A DNA stretch of 64,000 bases, taken from Typha latifolia. Lineage: Eukaryota; Streptophyta; Magnoliopsida; Poales; Typhaceae. The notes below the pieces were generated by a model that worked only from the letters and a program-made list of their open reading frames with translations, searched no databases and had not been told where the DNA came from. A program made the translations under genes and the position numbers. Every line of letters starts with the position of its first letter. The first letter of the stretch is position 1. The DNA lies in assembly GCA_019914945.1 (NCBI GenBank), contig CM034099.1, positions 9,933,001-9,997,000 on the forward strand, given 5' to 3'. Positions 19,926 through 31,914 of this stretch are shown here, piece by piece.

Positions 19926-22612
19926 CGACAACTCCATATTAGTTGTTTTAGTTATACCTTGAGGATTTGTCATGGCATTTGTGGGCCCTACCAAATTGCA
20001 TAGTAGTCTAGGTTAATTTTTTTTAGATTTGGATATTGATCTATTAACATGTTTATTTAATTGATAGTATAATTTATCTTTGAAATAGATTAAGCACGTG
20101 TATCTAGTGCGTGGTGGCCTTGCCCGTCTTGTCGCATGCGCTGGGCATGCTGTGTGGGCGCATGGGCGTGCACGTACTTGAGTCCAAAGTTAGTGGATGT
20201 GGGTAGAGTAGCTAGCCAGCAACAACTGTCATCAGGCAAGTCCTCGCGGTAGTAAGCAATGGTAGAAGGCCAAAATTGAGCTTGGCCTTGATCTAATGCA
20301 GCGGTGGCTAGAGCGCATGACCGATGGGTCCACATGCCTTAGATATCTACAAATGGGGCCTAAGGCCTCATTGTAGTGGAGCCGCGATGGTGAAAAGCCT
20401 TGATGAAGCCACCTAGATGAAGAGATAGCTCACTGTGGTGGTACCCGTTGGGTTCGTGATATGGATTGTGCATCCGTTTCCGACCAAGCTCGGATGCAGG
20501 AAAGCAGTCTGTGCAGTCAAAAGAGAATATTATTAAAATATTCTTTCGTAGTCAAAAAATTATGAAACTAGTGGTGGTCATTCCGTATCTTCTAAATCTA
20601 CATTTTTGGTAAAGAAGCCAAGAGAAAATGATGTGATGCGGACTCCAACGATGTATCTAACACATGCATATTCCTACTAGTCTATCACATGCACACTCAT
20701 GCTAGAGATTATCTCGGTACAAAATTATAACAAGATAATCATCTCCAATTATCTTTATATATCACCAATGTAATCATATCCAAGATTAGCCTAATTAAAT
20801 GTATGATAAAATATGCTTGATTGAATATATCTCTATATAAAGTTATATAATCATGGAGGCCAAAATATGTATGTACATAATATATAATATATCCTAATTT
20901 AAGAAAGACATCTAGGAGATAAGACTACTTACTTCTGATAAGAAGACCCAACACACGTATCCCTCACGTATATCAATCAACCATCACACATCACTAGCAG
21001 AGTCCTTGGGGTCTCAAATAAGGGGATTGGGATCTGAAAATGTTTAAGTAATATAAAGTTAGTTATTTATCCAATTAGGATCCGTTTGTGTAACATATGA
21101 TAATTTATTAGGTTTAGAATTTCTTCTTTTATTTTTATTAAATAATTTGATTTATATCATGTATTTAATTATAATAATATTAATATGTTATTATTCTAAT
21201 TGTAGATTTATTTATAAAACCATAGTTTGCTAATTATATATTAAGTATATAATAGTCGATCTCTTTTGAAAAAAAAATGTAAAAGAGCTACATGTACAAT
21301 AATATAATTTAAAATATAGGTACATATATTATATAATTATACTTTAATTATTTTGTCACTACTACTCTTACTAAACAAATTAAGAGTTGCATATAAAATA
21401 ATCTTTACTTAATCATGTTATATAAACATTAAGTAAGCCTACTATTTTATTACATGCATAATAATGTATAATAAGTTGTATATCTATATATATACACACA
21501 CCTAATTATATAGACATGTATTAATCTAATAAAAATACATGAAGTTATAAGTATATTTATGTACAAATATCTATAATTATAATTAATTGAAATTACACCA
21601 ATTACACTTGTCTAATAACAATGTTACTAAATATATATTCTTGAAAATTTAAATATCTAAAAATCTAATTTATATCTAATTTAGATTAACTAAATAACAT
21701 AAGTAATTTAGACATGTGTTTTATTGCCGGAGAAGGTAAAATGAAGAGAGGAAAAAGAAGTAGAGGAAAAGAAGAAGAAGAAGAAGAAGAAGAAGAAGAA
21801 GAAGAAGAAGAAGAAGAAGAAGAAGAAGAAGAAGAGAAGGCGGCGGTGGCAGCGGCGACGGCGATGGTGACTACGACAGCAGCAGGTCGGCGTCAATAAG
21901 AGAAGGAGAGAAAGAGAGAGTGAGAGAGAGCACGAGAGTCTTAGAGAGAGAGAAAGCTATAGAGAGAGGCAGTGAGGGGGGTGCGGCGGCAGTGGCAGGC
22001 TGGTGTCGGCAAGAGAAGGGAAAGAGAGCGAGAGAGAGAGAGAGAGAATGAGAGAGTTAGAGAGAGAGCGCTAAAGTGAGAGAGAAGGTGGTGAGGGGTG
22101 CGGCAGCAATGATGGCGATGGCGAGAAGCCGTCGGCAAGGAGAGAAAGAGAGAGGTGATAGAGAGAGAGAGAGGAGGGTAAAAGAGAGAGTGAGAGAGAG
22201 AACGAGTGAGTTAGAGAGAGAGCTATAGAGAGAGAGAGGCGATGAAGGGTGCGGCAGCGATGACGGCAACGGCGAGAAGTCATCGGCAAGGAGAGAGAAA
22301 GAGAGAGGTGATAGAGAGAGAGAGAGGGGGTAAGAGAGAGAGAACGAGCGAGTTAGAGAGAGAGAGGTGGTGAAGGAGGTAAGGTGGCAACTACAGTGGG
22401 CCCAGAGCCAGCTAGCCGGCCCGGTTGGCCGGGCCAGCGATTGTGGGCGCAATGTGGCGCCCTCAACGTGCGCCCACAATTTGCATGGCACAAGCTCATG
22501 CCATGCAACACTAAATTTTTTAATTTTTTTTATTTCTTTCTTTTTGTCTCTCTTTTTTTTAAATTTAATTTATATATTATTATTATTATTTTTTTTTATC
22601 CGGGTTATTACA
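19926..22612. other. Gene-free AT-rich then purine-rich region
   Basis: I recognise no coding sequence. 20500-21720 is strongly AT-rich. The right end (TTTTTTTTATCCGGGTTATTACA, ending 22612) read in reverse starts TGTAATAACCCGG followed by an A-run. This resembles the start of the TGTAACACCCG LTR at 30977, so a second, diverged LTR of that family may end here. I could not find its other end or a target duplication. Confidence 0.4.
21724..22370 (+). repeat. (GAA)n and GA-rich tandem tract
   Basis: About 21 GAA units at 21771-21834 are followed by GAGAGA-rich DNA built of about four diverged units, starting near 21836, 21979, 22097 and 22248, each with a GC-rich core (GGTGCGGCAGC-like) and a GAGAGA tail. 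The plus strand is almost pure purine for 640 bp. Confidence 0.85.
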
Positions 22613-23176
22613 CACGTGGTGTTGAAGGGATAAGATTGAGGGGGAAAAAGTTGGTCAAGATCCTGAGGAGGGAGGATTCAACAATTGAGGGGGATTAGAG
22701 ATATCCGGCGTCGAGATGACACACGACTAGGGATTGAACGAGGAGGGAGAATAGTTAGGGTATAGAAGAAAGGGAAGAAAATCAATATTCATTTATAATA
22801 ATTCTTTAGGTTGCCATCCACATCTTAAGAGGCTAATCTAATAAGCCAAACTAACAAGTAATAACCTTAGAAACATTGTATTCTTGTCAATCGCGTTTGA
22901 ATGTGCAATTCGTATTCACTGTCGATGTGAACGTATGTAAGCGTTCACACGCGTGCGTTCGAACGGGGTCGAGTGTGTTCGAATAAACAATTTGTGTTCT
23001 ATCGATGTGAACATATGTAGGCGTTTGCAAGGGGCATTCGAACACGACCTCCCCGTTTTTGAACGCGACATCTAGAATCCTTATTTTTCTTAAGAAAACA
23101 ATTAAAACAAAACAACAAATAGATCCCATAGGTTGTATCCATGCTTGAGATGACTCGGTGGGTCCAAATCACATCA
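22613..23176 (-). repeat. Diverged LTR, partial
   Basis: On the minus strand it starts TGATGTGATTTGGACC at 23176, a diverged group 1 start, and contains GTTCGAAC-type units near 22890-23070. It is cut at 22612. It would be the 3' LTR of the minus-strand element to its right. Confidence 0.7.
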
Positions 23177-24600
23177 TTCCACCATGCTTCCACTCTCTTT
23201 GTCCTCAAAGTGCAAATTTAGGATAATGGTCCATCAATGTTGCCTCGTATTCCCATGTGACTTGCTCCCGTGTCCGATCGACCTAGCTCACCAACACCTC
23301 TCGTGACTATTCGTCCTTCGCGTCTAACCCTCCCATGCTAGGACCTTCTTTGGAGTGAGCTCAACCGCTCCGATTCGAGCTTGGGTAATTCTCGCCGCAA
23401 CCTCGCTAACTAGTCTAACTCAGCCGTCAAGCTAGATACATGGAAGACTAGATGAACTCGGGATGACTTGGGTAAGTCCATCTTATATGGAATCGCTCCC
23501 ACCTTCCCTAGAATTTGAAATGGACCAAAGAAGTAATGTGCTAGCTTTTAGTTTTGAATAGTTCGTACCGAGATTTGCCGATATGGTTGAAGTCGAACAT
23601 AAACCCAATCGCCAACTTCATAGCTTCTTTCTTGGTGTTTGCAATCATACACTTGCTTCATTCAGTTCTGCATCGCTGCTAGGTGAAGCTTGAGCCACTT
23701 GAGTACTTCATCCCATTCCACTAGCACCTTATCTATGTAGGTACGGTCAGGTGCGCTAGATCGGTCATAAGATTGCAATGTTGGGTGCGCGCGCCCATAG
23801 ATAGCCTTGAAGGGGTTCATCCCAATAGCAGTGTGGTGAGTCATGTTGTATGAGTACTTTGCCCAGGGTAGGTAAGCTGGCCGTCTCTTTGGTTGCTCCC
23901 TGGCAAAGTATCGCAAATATTGCTCAAGGCAGCGATTAACGACTTTGGATTGCCCATCAGTTTGCAAATGATATGCCGAGCTCACTTTTAGTTCACTACC
24001 TTACTACTTAAAGTACTCTTGCCAAAAGAGACTCATAAAAATTGGATCACGGTCTAAAACTATTGACCACGGCATTCCATGCAACCAGGCCATTTCCTTC
24101 ACAAAAATTTCTGCTACCTTTTAGCGGTGTACGGGTGCGCTAAAGCTAAAAAGTGCACACTCTTCGTCAACCGGTCAACTACCACCATTATCACCATTTG
24201 TCCTCTGACTTGGGGAAGTCCTTCAATGAAGTCCATCGCCACATCTTCCCAAATTTACTTTGAAATAGGTGGGGTTGCAACAACCCCGTTGGTTTCGTCG
24301 AGTCCGCCTTGGTGCATTGACAAATTTCACATGCTCAAACAACACTTATTTTCTCACTCCTGCCCATGCACAATTTTGTGTTAACCTCTTATAGGTTCTG
24401 AAGGTTCCCTCATGCCCCACCATAGGAGTGTCGTGGAAGTGGCAAATCAAAGTAAAATTCGAGTTTGGTTGGTACTCGTACTCGCCCTTGGTCTAGTAGT
24501 AGACCGCCCTTCACTTCTAATCTGGGACAGCTAGCTGGTTGTTCCTCTACCTTCTTCATTTATTCTATCATCTCTAGATCTTCCACACGTGCAACTCTAA
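23177..24600 (-). pseudogene. pol: Diverged integrase and chromodomain remnant
   Basis: The frame 23662-23985 (SSAYHLQTDGQSKVVNRCLE, then YLPWAKYSYNMTHHTAIGM) is integrase downstream of its third catalytic position, where the usual Glu of QTEV is Lys here. The core continues to about 24260 (VDRLTKSVHFL-like, DFIEGLP-like) and the zinc region to 24430, all in broken frames. This copy is more diverged from the rest than they are from each other. Confidence 0.8.
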
Positions 24601-25041
24601 TCTCTAAAAGAGAAAGGAAAGACCAAGATAGAAATCATGGCTAGGTCGGCCAGCCCGAGTTGTTGCGATAGTGCATCGGCGACCCGATTTTCAATTCCCT
24701 TTTTGTACAGCCCAACAACTTTCTCACCCACCGCTGCTATGCGGGATTGTGAATCTGTTGTCTAAGAAAGTAAGGAAGACTTCGCTGGTCAGTACGGACC
24801 ACAAATCGCCGCCTGATGAGATATGGTCTCCATTTAGTGATGGCATGGATAATAGCTATCATCTCTCGCTCATATGTAGATATCATCTAGTTCTTCATCA
24901 ACAACGCCTTGCTCATGTACGCCACTGGCCTCCCCTTTTACATTAGGATGGCCCCAATTCCAGTCCCTAATGTGTTGCATTCCACCACAAAAGGTTTAGT
25001 GAAATTGGGTAATCCCAAGACCGGCGCTGTGGACATTGCAG
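24601..25041 (-). pseudogene. pol: RNase H remnant
   Basis: The minus strand shows TKPFVVECNTLG, AYMSKALL, YEREMIAIIHAITKWRPYLI and TDQRSLPYFL signatures with a few stops. It ends at 25041 against plus-strand protease sequence, a head-to-head junction of two elements. Confidence 0.8.
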
Positions 25042-25640
25042 GTGGACGAACTCATTAGAAAGCGTTGTGTGCACATCCTTATTGATTCGGGAGTATACAC
25101 AACTTTATAGATGAGAGATTAGTGAGGAGATTGGGCTTGAACGCTGAACCGACCATGGGGTTTGACGTTGCTATTGGAGACAACACGAAGCTTCGGGCGA
25201 GCTTGTGTCACCGAGTCGGTATATGGGTGCAAGGACATGATATCATTGTGGACTTGTATCTGTTGGCGCTACAAGGAGCAGACATTGTACTTCACACTTA
25301 GTAGTTATAAAGCTTAGGACTCGTCACATTTGATTTTCGGAGCATGTGGATGAAATTTAAACAAGGAAACAAATATGTGCGGCTTGATTGCATTCGCTCT
25401 CCGCCGATTTCTGCGATGCGGCCGATGGTGGGGCTGCCTTGTGCGAGTGATTTGGCCTATCTTCTTCAGTTAGGACTAGTAGGAGATGAGCCTCTAATGA
25501 GTCCAAGTACTACAAATGAATTATCTAATTTATTAGATAAATTTGCTGAACTGTTTGAGGAACCAAAGGAGTTGCCACCAAAGCGAACGGCTGACCATCG
25601 CATAGATATTCTGCTTGGGCTGCACCGATGAACATGAGAC
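25042..25640 (+). pseudogene. pol: Group 2 protease fragment and linker
   Basis: It starts inside protease (VHILIDSG near 25070, then a frame break) and reaches the pre-RT linker in the open 95-codon frame 25344-25631 ([40 protein letters not shown]). No gag or LTR precedes it. Confidence 0.8.
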
Positions 25641-26110
25641 CATATTGGTATCCACATGTGCAAAAGGAAGTTATCTCCAAGATGGTAGCCGAGATGTTCG
25701 AGCAAGGTCTCATCCAACCAAGTCATAGCTCTTATTCATCGCCCGTCCTATTGGTGCGAAAGAAGGATGGGACAAAACTCTTACTCCCCTCACTTTATTG
25801 CTGAGGAAGGACTCTTTTAGATGGACGGAGGAAGTCACTGTAGCTTTTGAAGAATTAAAAATAGCAATGACAACGGCGCCCGTTCTAGCTCTACCGAGAC
25901 TTCACCAAAGCTGTACTAATGCAAGGAGGATGTCCCATAGCCTTTCTCAACAAGGCTTTATCACGAAAATCCCAGGAATTATCAACCTACAAGAGGGAGA
26001 TGTTAGCAATCCTACACGCGGTGACAAAGTGGATGCCTTATTTGATCGGTAGGCGATTTATTATTCGAACTGATTAAAGGATTCTTTCATACTTTATAGG
26101 ACAACGTATT
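25641..26110 (+). pseudogene. pol: RT start fused to RNase H
   Basis: RT begins ([32 protein letters not shown]) and jumps near 25775 to the segment before RNase H ([20 protein letters not shown], 25798-26052). The RT palm with the catalytic box is deleted, as at 5455 but with a different junction. Confidence 0.8.
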
Positions 26111-27552
26111 CACATTTCGACACAACAGAGATGGGTATGCATGTACATCTGATCCAGATGTTAAGGGGTTGTTACAGGAGGTATTGGATGATCCGGAGCA
26201 CCATTCGGAGTTGGAGAATCGAGGCGGTTTGCTGCTGGACCACGGGTGCATCTGGGTGCCGCGAATGACGAATGCGGTAGAAATTGTTAGAGCACTTCCA
26301 CCAAACTCCGTAGGTTGGTCATGAGGGTGTTTTGAGGACTTATAGGAGGCTATCACAGAGCTGCATGTGGCCAAGGCTGAGGCGAGATGTAAGGATTTTT
26401 GTCTGTGTTTGCAAAGTCTGTCAAGGGGCGAAGGCAACCACATTGAAACCAGTCGGAATACTTCAGCCTTTACTGATACCAAACTGTGTTTGGGAAGAGA
26501 TTTCTATGGATTTCATAGAAGGTCTTCCGCTAGTATGTGGCTACTTAGTTATTTTAGTGGTGGTTGATAGATTGAGCAAGTATGCGTATTTTTTAGCATT
26601 GTTACATCCATTTTCAGCCAAGTCGGTGACTAAAATTTTTATGAGAGAAGTTGCTAGGTTGTATGGCATGCCACACATGATTGTCTCCGATCGTGATCGT
26701 ATATTTGTGAGCGACTTTTGGATGGAGTTTTTAGATTGCAAGGGACCTGATTGAACCTCAATTCAGCCTACCATCCACATACGGACGACCAAATCGAGGT
26801 GGTCAATCAAGACATTGAGTAGTATTTCCGGTGCTTTGTGGGAGAGATACTGAGACAATGGCTGGAGTTCTTACCGTGGGCGGAGTGGTCTTACAACTTC
26901 ACCTACCACATCAGTATTGGCATGACTCCGTTTGAGGTGGTGTATGGGCGCACGGCTCTGACCTTGTGGCATCTGCGGATCGAACGGAGGTGGACTTGGC
27001 ATTGATGGATAAAGATGCCACATTGAGGAGGTTGTGTGCCTATCTTAAACTTGCTCAAAACTGCATGAAGCAAGTTTATGATCGCAGCCATCGGGAGTAG
27101 GAGTTTGACATCGGTAGTTGGGTGTTCGTGAGGGTACAACCATATTGATAGGTGACCTTGCGTCCAATGCGAAACTAGAACTTAGCAAATTGCTACTTCG
27201 GTCTATTTAGGGTATTAGAGCGTATCGGTCCGATTGCATACCGCTTGGAGCTGCCCGAGGGGTCGAGAGTACATCCGATCTTTCATGTTTTATTGCTGAA
27301 GGAGCGAATTGGAGATCACTAGGTCATTAGATCGGTTCTACCTGAGCCATTGGAGGAGACAGCGATTGTGGAGTCGGTTCGTGCACTTACGAGTCGCCGA
27401 AGATGACATGGTACCAGGTTAGAGATGGAGGTCCTAGTAGAGTGGCTTGGCAAACCATCCGACGAGGTGACATAGGAGCTGGAGAGACGGACATCTTGGA
27501 GCGTTTCTCCAACTTTGCACCTTGAGGACAAGGTGGAGGAAGCATGGTTGGG
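26111..27552 (+). pseudogene. pol: Group 2 integrase and chromodomain
   Basis: The frame 26332-26754 carries the zinc-region end (CKVCQGAKATTLKPVGILQP) and the core ([46 protein letters not shown]), with the first two catalytic Asp residues. The third is kept downstream (QIEVVNQ) after a frame break. The C-terminal domain and chromodomain remnant run to the polypurine-like tract near 27530. Confidence 0.85.
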
Positions 27553-28480
27553 CGATACACCTTGTTAGAGTCTTTTCTTATTGTACTAATTATTTATTTC
27601 CAAATAAATAAGATTTTTGTGGGTCGTGTTCAAACGCGGGAGAGGGCGCATTCGAACGCCCTTGCGAACGCCTACGGGCGCATCGAGAGAATGCAAATTA
27701 TGCGTTTGAACGCACTCGGCCATATTCGAACGTCTGCGTGCGAACGCCCGCATACATTCGCATCGACGAGAACATAATTTATACATTCGAACACGGTCGA
27801 CCCCATTCGAATGCGATCGACGAGTCGACTATTTCTAGGGTTAATAATTATCATTTTGACTTGTTTGGTTAGCCTCTTAAGGTTCAGATGGCAACCAAAA
27901 TTATTATGATGAATGAATCTTAATTTCTTTCTCCTTCTATCCTCTTTGTTGTCTCTCTACCCTAATCTCACTCCTTCCTCTTTACCAACCAGCCACCTCT
28001 TTCGTTGGCAAGGTCTTAACTATCTTCTAATCTCTCTCATTTGTCGAGTCCTCCTTTCTCGAAATATTGGCCACTTCTTCCTTTTCATCCTTATCCCCTC
28101 TCGTCTTAACTATCTTCTAATCTCCCTCGTCTATCGAGTCCTCCCTCCTCCTTAGAATATTGGCCACTTCTTCCTCTTCATCCTTATCCCCTAAACTCCA
28201 CAAACCATCCACCCTCATCTCCACTATCATCCCAACCTTCTGATCACCTCCACCCGTCACCACCACCATCACCTTCACTTTTGCATATTTTTGCCCTAGT
28301 TGTAGTCTAAATCTTTAAAGGGCATAAATACAAAAAATGTAGATCAGGAAGTTATGGATCGATCACCTTTAGTTTCATAATTTGCTAACTACGGGAGAAT
28401 ATCTTGTGAATATTTTTCATCAGTTGTATAGATTGCTTTTCTCCACCTGATCCATATATTGAAGAGGATGTTCCGTTTTC
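27553..28480 (+). repeat. Group 2 3' LTR, decayed
   Basis: It starts CGATACACCTTGTTAGAG, a mutated TGATACACTTAGTTA, follows the polypurine tract, and shows GTTCGAAC-like units at 27625-27815. A CT-rich leader-like tract has a roughly 100-bp internal repeat at 28010-28180. Its right end is uncertain by about 20 bp. Confidence 0.75.
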
Positions 28481-28985
28481 ATCATAATGCCTGTCATGTG
28501 TGCAAAATGCGACCCTGTGCACATCCTTGGGTCTCACTTAGATTTGGTGGTAGCTGACTCGCAAGTCTAACTTGCTAAAATAAGAGGCCCCGAGAGCTCA
28601 TCCAAGAGTTCTTTAATGATAGGGATAGGATAGCTATCCTTTACCATGATGGCATTGAGTGCACTGTAGTCCATGCAAAATCACCATGTTCTATCCTTCT
28701 TCTGCACTAGGAGCACCGGTAATAAGTATGAGATCCAACTTGGTTGGATAATTTTGTTGTCTAGCATCTCCTTGACAATGCTTGTGATCTCCTTTTGCAC
28801 AAATAGGTATAGGTGTACATTAGCTAACTCCGCTCCAGGAGTAATCTCAATGCAGTGGTCTTAGGGTCGAGCCAGCGGCATGCCACATGGTTCTTCAAAC
28901 ACCTTGTTGAATTCCTTTAGTAAGGCGGACAAATTAATGGGTACTTTTTCTTCCTTTGTATGGTCTACTTGACTCTAGATTAATT
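28481..28985 (-). pseudogene. pol: RT fragment
   Basis: Minus-strand RT fingers ([14 protein letters not shown], DVHRVAFCTHDRHY near 28490) and the linker toward protease with stops. The palm box is absent because the fragment ends at 28480. Confidence 0.7.
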
Positions 28986-29257
28986 ACATTAGAAGTCTGT
29001 TGCACCCAGCCCTTGGTAGTCCCACCATCGACTAAAGTTGGCCTCCAAGTCACGGTTGAATTCTGTCTAATCGCAATCGTTTCCCACTTTGTTTGAAATC
29101 TATCCACATTTCTGAAAAGTCAAAGGTCACCGGGTCCAAATTTTGCATCCATTGAGTCCCCAATATAATGTCATCCCCTCATAAAGTCAAGGGGTGAAGA
29201 TCCAAGATGAAGGAATAGCCTTGAATCTTCAAAAGTATCCTCGGCATACGCCACTCG
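28986..29257 (-). pseudogene. pol: Protease fragment split by a solo LTR
   Basis: The minus strand reads ILGTQWMQNLDPVTFDF and FILDLHPLTLRGDD. The N-terminal neighbour (SGFDVALRDGTTL) lies at 30978-31067, so the 1720-bp LTR at 29258-30977 sits inside this protease. Confidence 0.8.
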
Positions 29258-30977
29258 TGAAACACACACTTCCAAAGATTCGCGTGTTCCTCACGTGGAG
29301 CGTGTCCACGTGATTCCCACGTGATCTGTCAGTGAAATAATCTCACCAAGTATCTGAATAAGTCAAGTAATACCATAATAATCCAACAAAAAAAAATCCA
29401 AAATTATAATATCATAGGTCTCAACAAGCCTCTAGGAATACAAGTCCATCACAAATTTTTTATAACATAAATACCCTCGCAGGGGCTAAGTCCAACTAAA
29501 ATAATAGAATAAACAAAAGCTAAAAAATAAAAAATGAATCTGCTACTCCTCGATGTCCGCATCCTCTATAATCATCTCTGAAATATTTCCACCAAAAATG
29601 GCGGTGAGCACGGGGCGCAGCAAGTAAAATCTAATAATAATAATCTAAGAATATTACATGATAAGTAAAAAATGCAACTCATAACATGTCAGGGAAAAAT
29701 GTGTATTATGACTTTTAATAGCTTTCATCATTATAGCTCATTTTACATAGAAATCCACACAGGAGTCGAGTCACAATAACATATCTCACAAAGCACCATA
29801 AAAATCAAGGGGGACTAGCCAACTAGCGGTATTATCGCCCATACATGCCTGGCGACGCTGCATATAACCGGTTGTCTATGGCCATCAGACTAAGGACCCT
29901 AGTCGTAGGCCCATCAACACCGTTCTAGTAATCATCGCACAGAGCGAAATCATCACATACGACTAATAAGAGCACACAACTCAATAGACGCCCTGACCCT
30001 GCGTCCTCGGGTACCGCTAGAACTACAATCCCTACCTCTCAATCATCTTTTCTAATATCATACTAGTCAAGTCTCCAATTAGGCAGTGTAATCACCTGAA
30101 TGCTCCACCAGCTACCGACCTCAGGTGTGGGCCGCTTATATAATACTAAATAAATTAGTCTTAGGGTTAATGATTGGGCTGGGCTTAAGGCCCAGCAAAT
30201 TAGGTGAGAGAGAGAGTGTGAGAGAGAGTGGGCTGCAGACCTACCTGCAGCACACTGGACTAGAGACAGTGGACTGGGCTTAATAGCCCAGTCCAACAGA
30301 AAGAGGAGGTAGGCTGCGCAGCCCACCAGGTTGCAATGTGTTCTGGACTGGCTCAAGGGCCCAGTCCAGTAGGGTGATATGGTGGACTGGGCTCTGGAGC
30401 CCAGTCCAACAGAGTGAAGAGGTAGGCTGCCCACTATGAACTAAGGGGGTGGACTGGGCTCTAAAGCCCAGTCCACCGAGGCCTTAGAGAACTGAGGACA
30501 TGGGCTGCAATGCAGCCCACGCCACAGCCCGGAGAGAGAGAGAGAGGGGGTTGGCCCAACCCTACCTCCTCCGTGATTCCTTGCTAGAGAAGAAGAAACA
30601 GAGGAGAGGGGTGTTACTGCCGGTGATCCCCATCACCGGCTAGTGTGGCCGGAGGGTGAGAGTTGAGGAACCTCCGGCTAGTGCGGCCGGAGGGTGAGAG
30701 TTGAGGAACTCCATGGCCGGTGGCCATGGAGTTTTCAACTCAGTGCTAGGTGGGCTCGAAGCCCTCTTCTCGGGTACCTACCTCTTCCAAATGAAAAGGT
30801 GGGTCAGCCGAGGTTGACGAGTGAGACCACCACTGCCGGTGGTGGCCACTTGTGCCAATGAAACCCGGCGGTGGGAGGCGACATGGCATCGCCTCCCTCG
30901 TGCCCCATGGGTACCCAATTAGGGTGCACGCGCATAGCGCGTGCGCTAAAAATTTTTTTTTTTTAACGGGTGTTACA
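29258..30977 (-). mobile_element. Solo LTR of the TGTAACACCCG type, TSD ACTCG
   Basis: The block begins TGAAACACACAC and ends GGGTGTTACA (reverse TGTAACACCCG), with perfect ACTCG duplications at 29253-29257 and 30978-30982, and splits a protease gene. The length of 1720 bp and lack of any coding domain fit a solo LTR of a gypsy lineage unlike the others here. The strand is inferred from the TGTAACACCC start. It carries GA-rich tracts near 30206 and 30532 and a hairpin cluster at 30174-30519. Open frames in it are short and not credible genes. Confidence 0.85.
30174..30519. repeat. Cluster of perfect short hairpins
   Basis: Inverted repeats built on TGGACTGGGC/GCCCAGTCCA occur at 30270-30295 (11-bp stem), 30343-30369, 30383-30408 (12-bp stem, 2-nt loop) and 30449-30476 (12-bp stem). 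Others are GGCTGCGCAGCC near 30312 and TGGGCTGCA-A-TGCAGCCCA at 30501-30519. TGGGCT/TGGGCC is also the plant site II promoter motif. Confidence 0.85.
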
Positions 30978-31067
30978 ACTCGCCTAGAGCGTTGTGCCGT
31001 CTCTCAAAGCTACATCGAATCCAGAGGTAGCATCTATAGCCATTCCTATCTTCTTCACACCACGTTC

Positions 31068-31861
31068 TGATACACTTAGTTATGATCTTTCCTTATTACA
31101 TTAGTTATTTATTTTCATTAAAATAAATTCTTTTAGGCCACATTCAAACGCGGGAGAGGTTCGCAAATACGGAGAACGCATATTGTGCGTTTGAATGCGG
31201 TCGGGTGAGTTCGAACGCCGCGTTCGAACGCCTACATCACATTCGCACATACGAACGTCTTTTGTGCGTTCGAATGCGATCGACGGGAATCCTCTAGAAT
31301 TAGGGTGACTTATTATTTTAGGACTTGTTGGCTAGCCTCTATAAATATGTGAATGGCAGCCAACTTTATTATGCTATTGGAATATTGATTTATTGCCTCT
31401 CTATCATCTATCTATCCTAATCTCTCTCCTCCCTTTTCACCATCCTTCCACCTCTATCGTTGGCAACGTTTCTTCTAACCTCTAATCTCTCTCATCTATC
31501 GAGTCACCCCTCTTCTTTGGGATCTTGACCACTTTATTCCCTTCGTCTATATCCCTTAATCACACCCAATATCCACATTCATCTCCATACCCATCCATAA
31601 CCTAACATCCACTCCACCCGTCACCATTATCATCACCCACGTTATTTCATATTTTCGTCCCAGTTTTAGTTTGAATCTACAAAGGACATAAATATGAAAG
31701 TTCTAGGAAGTTATGGATCTAACTCAATTGGTTTCATAATTTTCGACTATTGGAGAATATTTGACGAATATTTTCCCATGGTTGCGCGGACTACTTCTTG
31801 CAATAAATTCAGATCTTAAGAAATTGTTCCGTAGCCGATCTTTTGATACAAGAACCTATCA
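31068..31861 (+). repeat. Group 2 5' LTR, complete
   Basis: 794 bp from TGATACACTTAGTTATG to ACCTATCA. U3 has a short run of GTTCGAAC units (31150-31290). A CT-rich leader follows the TATA box. This is the only complete group 2 LTR in the window and the reference for the others. Confidence 0.9.
31340..31347 (+). promoter_or_regulatory. TATA box of group 2 LTR
   Basis: TATAAATA follows the motif GGACTTGTTGGCTAGCCTC, which is conserved upstream of the TATA in all group 2 LTRs. Confidence 0.65.
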
Positions 31862-31864
31862 ATC

Positions 31865-31876
31865 TGGTATCAAAGC
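31865..31876 (+). other. Primer-binding site
   Basis: TGGTATCAAAGC, one mismatch from the tRNA-iMet site, three bases after the LTR end. Confidence 0.8.
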
Positions 31877-31914
31877 GGCGAACTTCATACCTCCATTAAT
31901 AGTTAAAACAAGGA

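Noticed and set aside
20090..20335. 81-codon minus-strand frame in the gene-free region
   Set aside because: Short, no start context or recognisable domain, and no neighbouring exons that I can see.
21708..21899. Glu-rich and Phe-rich frames of about 60 codons
   Set aside because: They are translations of the GAA/TTC microsatellite and have no other content.
30063..30434. 123-codon minus-strand frame in the solo LTR
   Set aside because: It is a translation of the hairpin and GA repeats, with repeated Ser-rich words and no domain.
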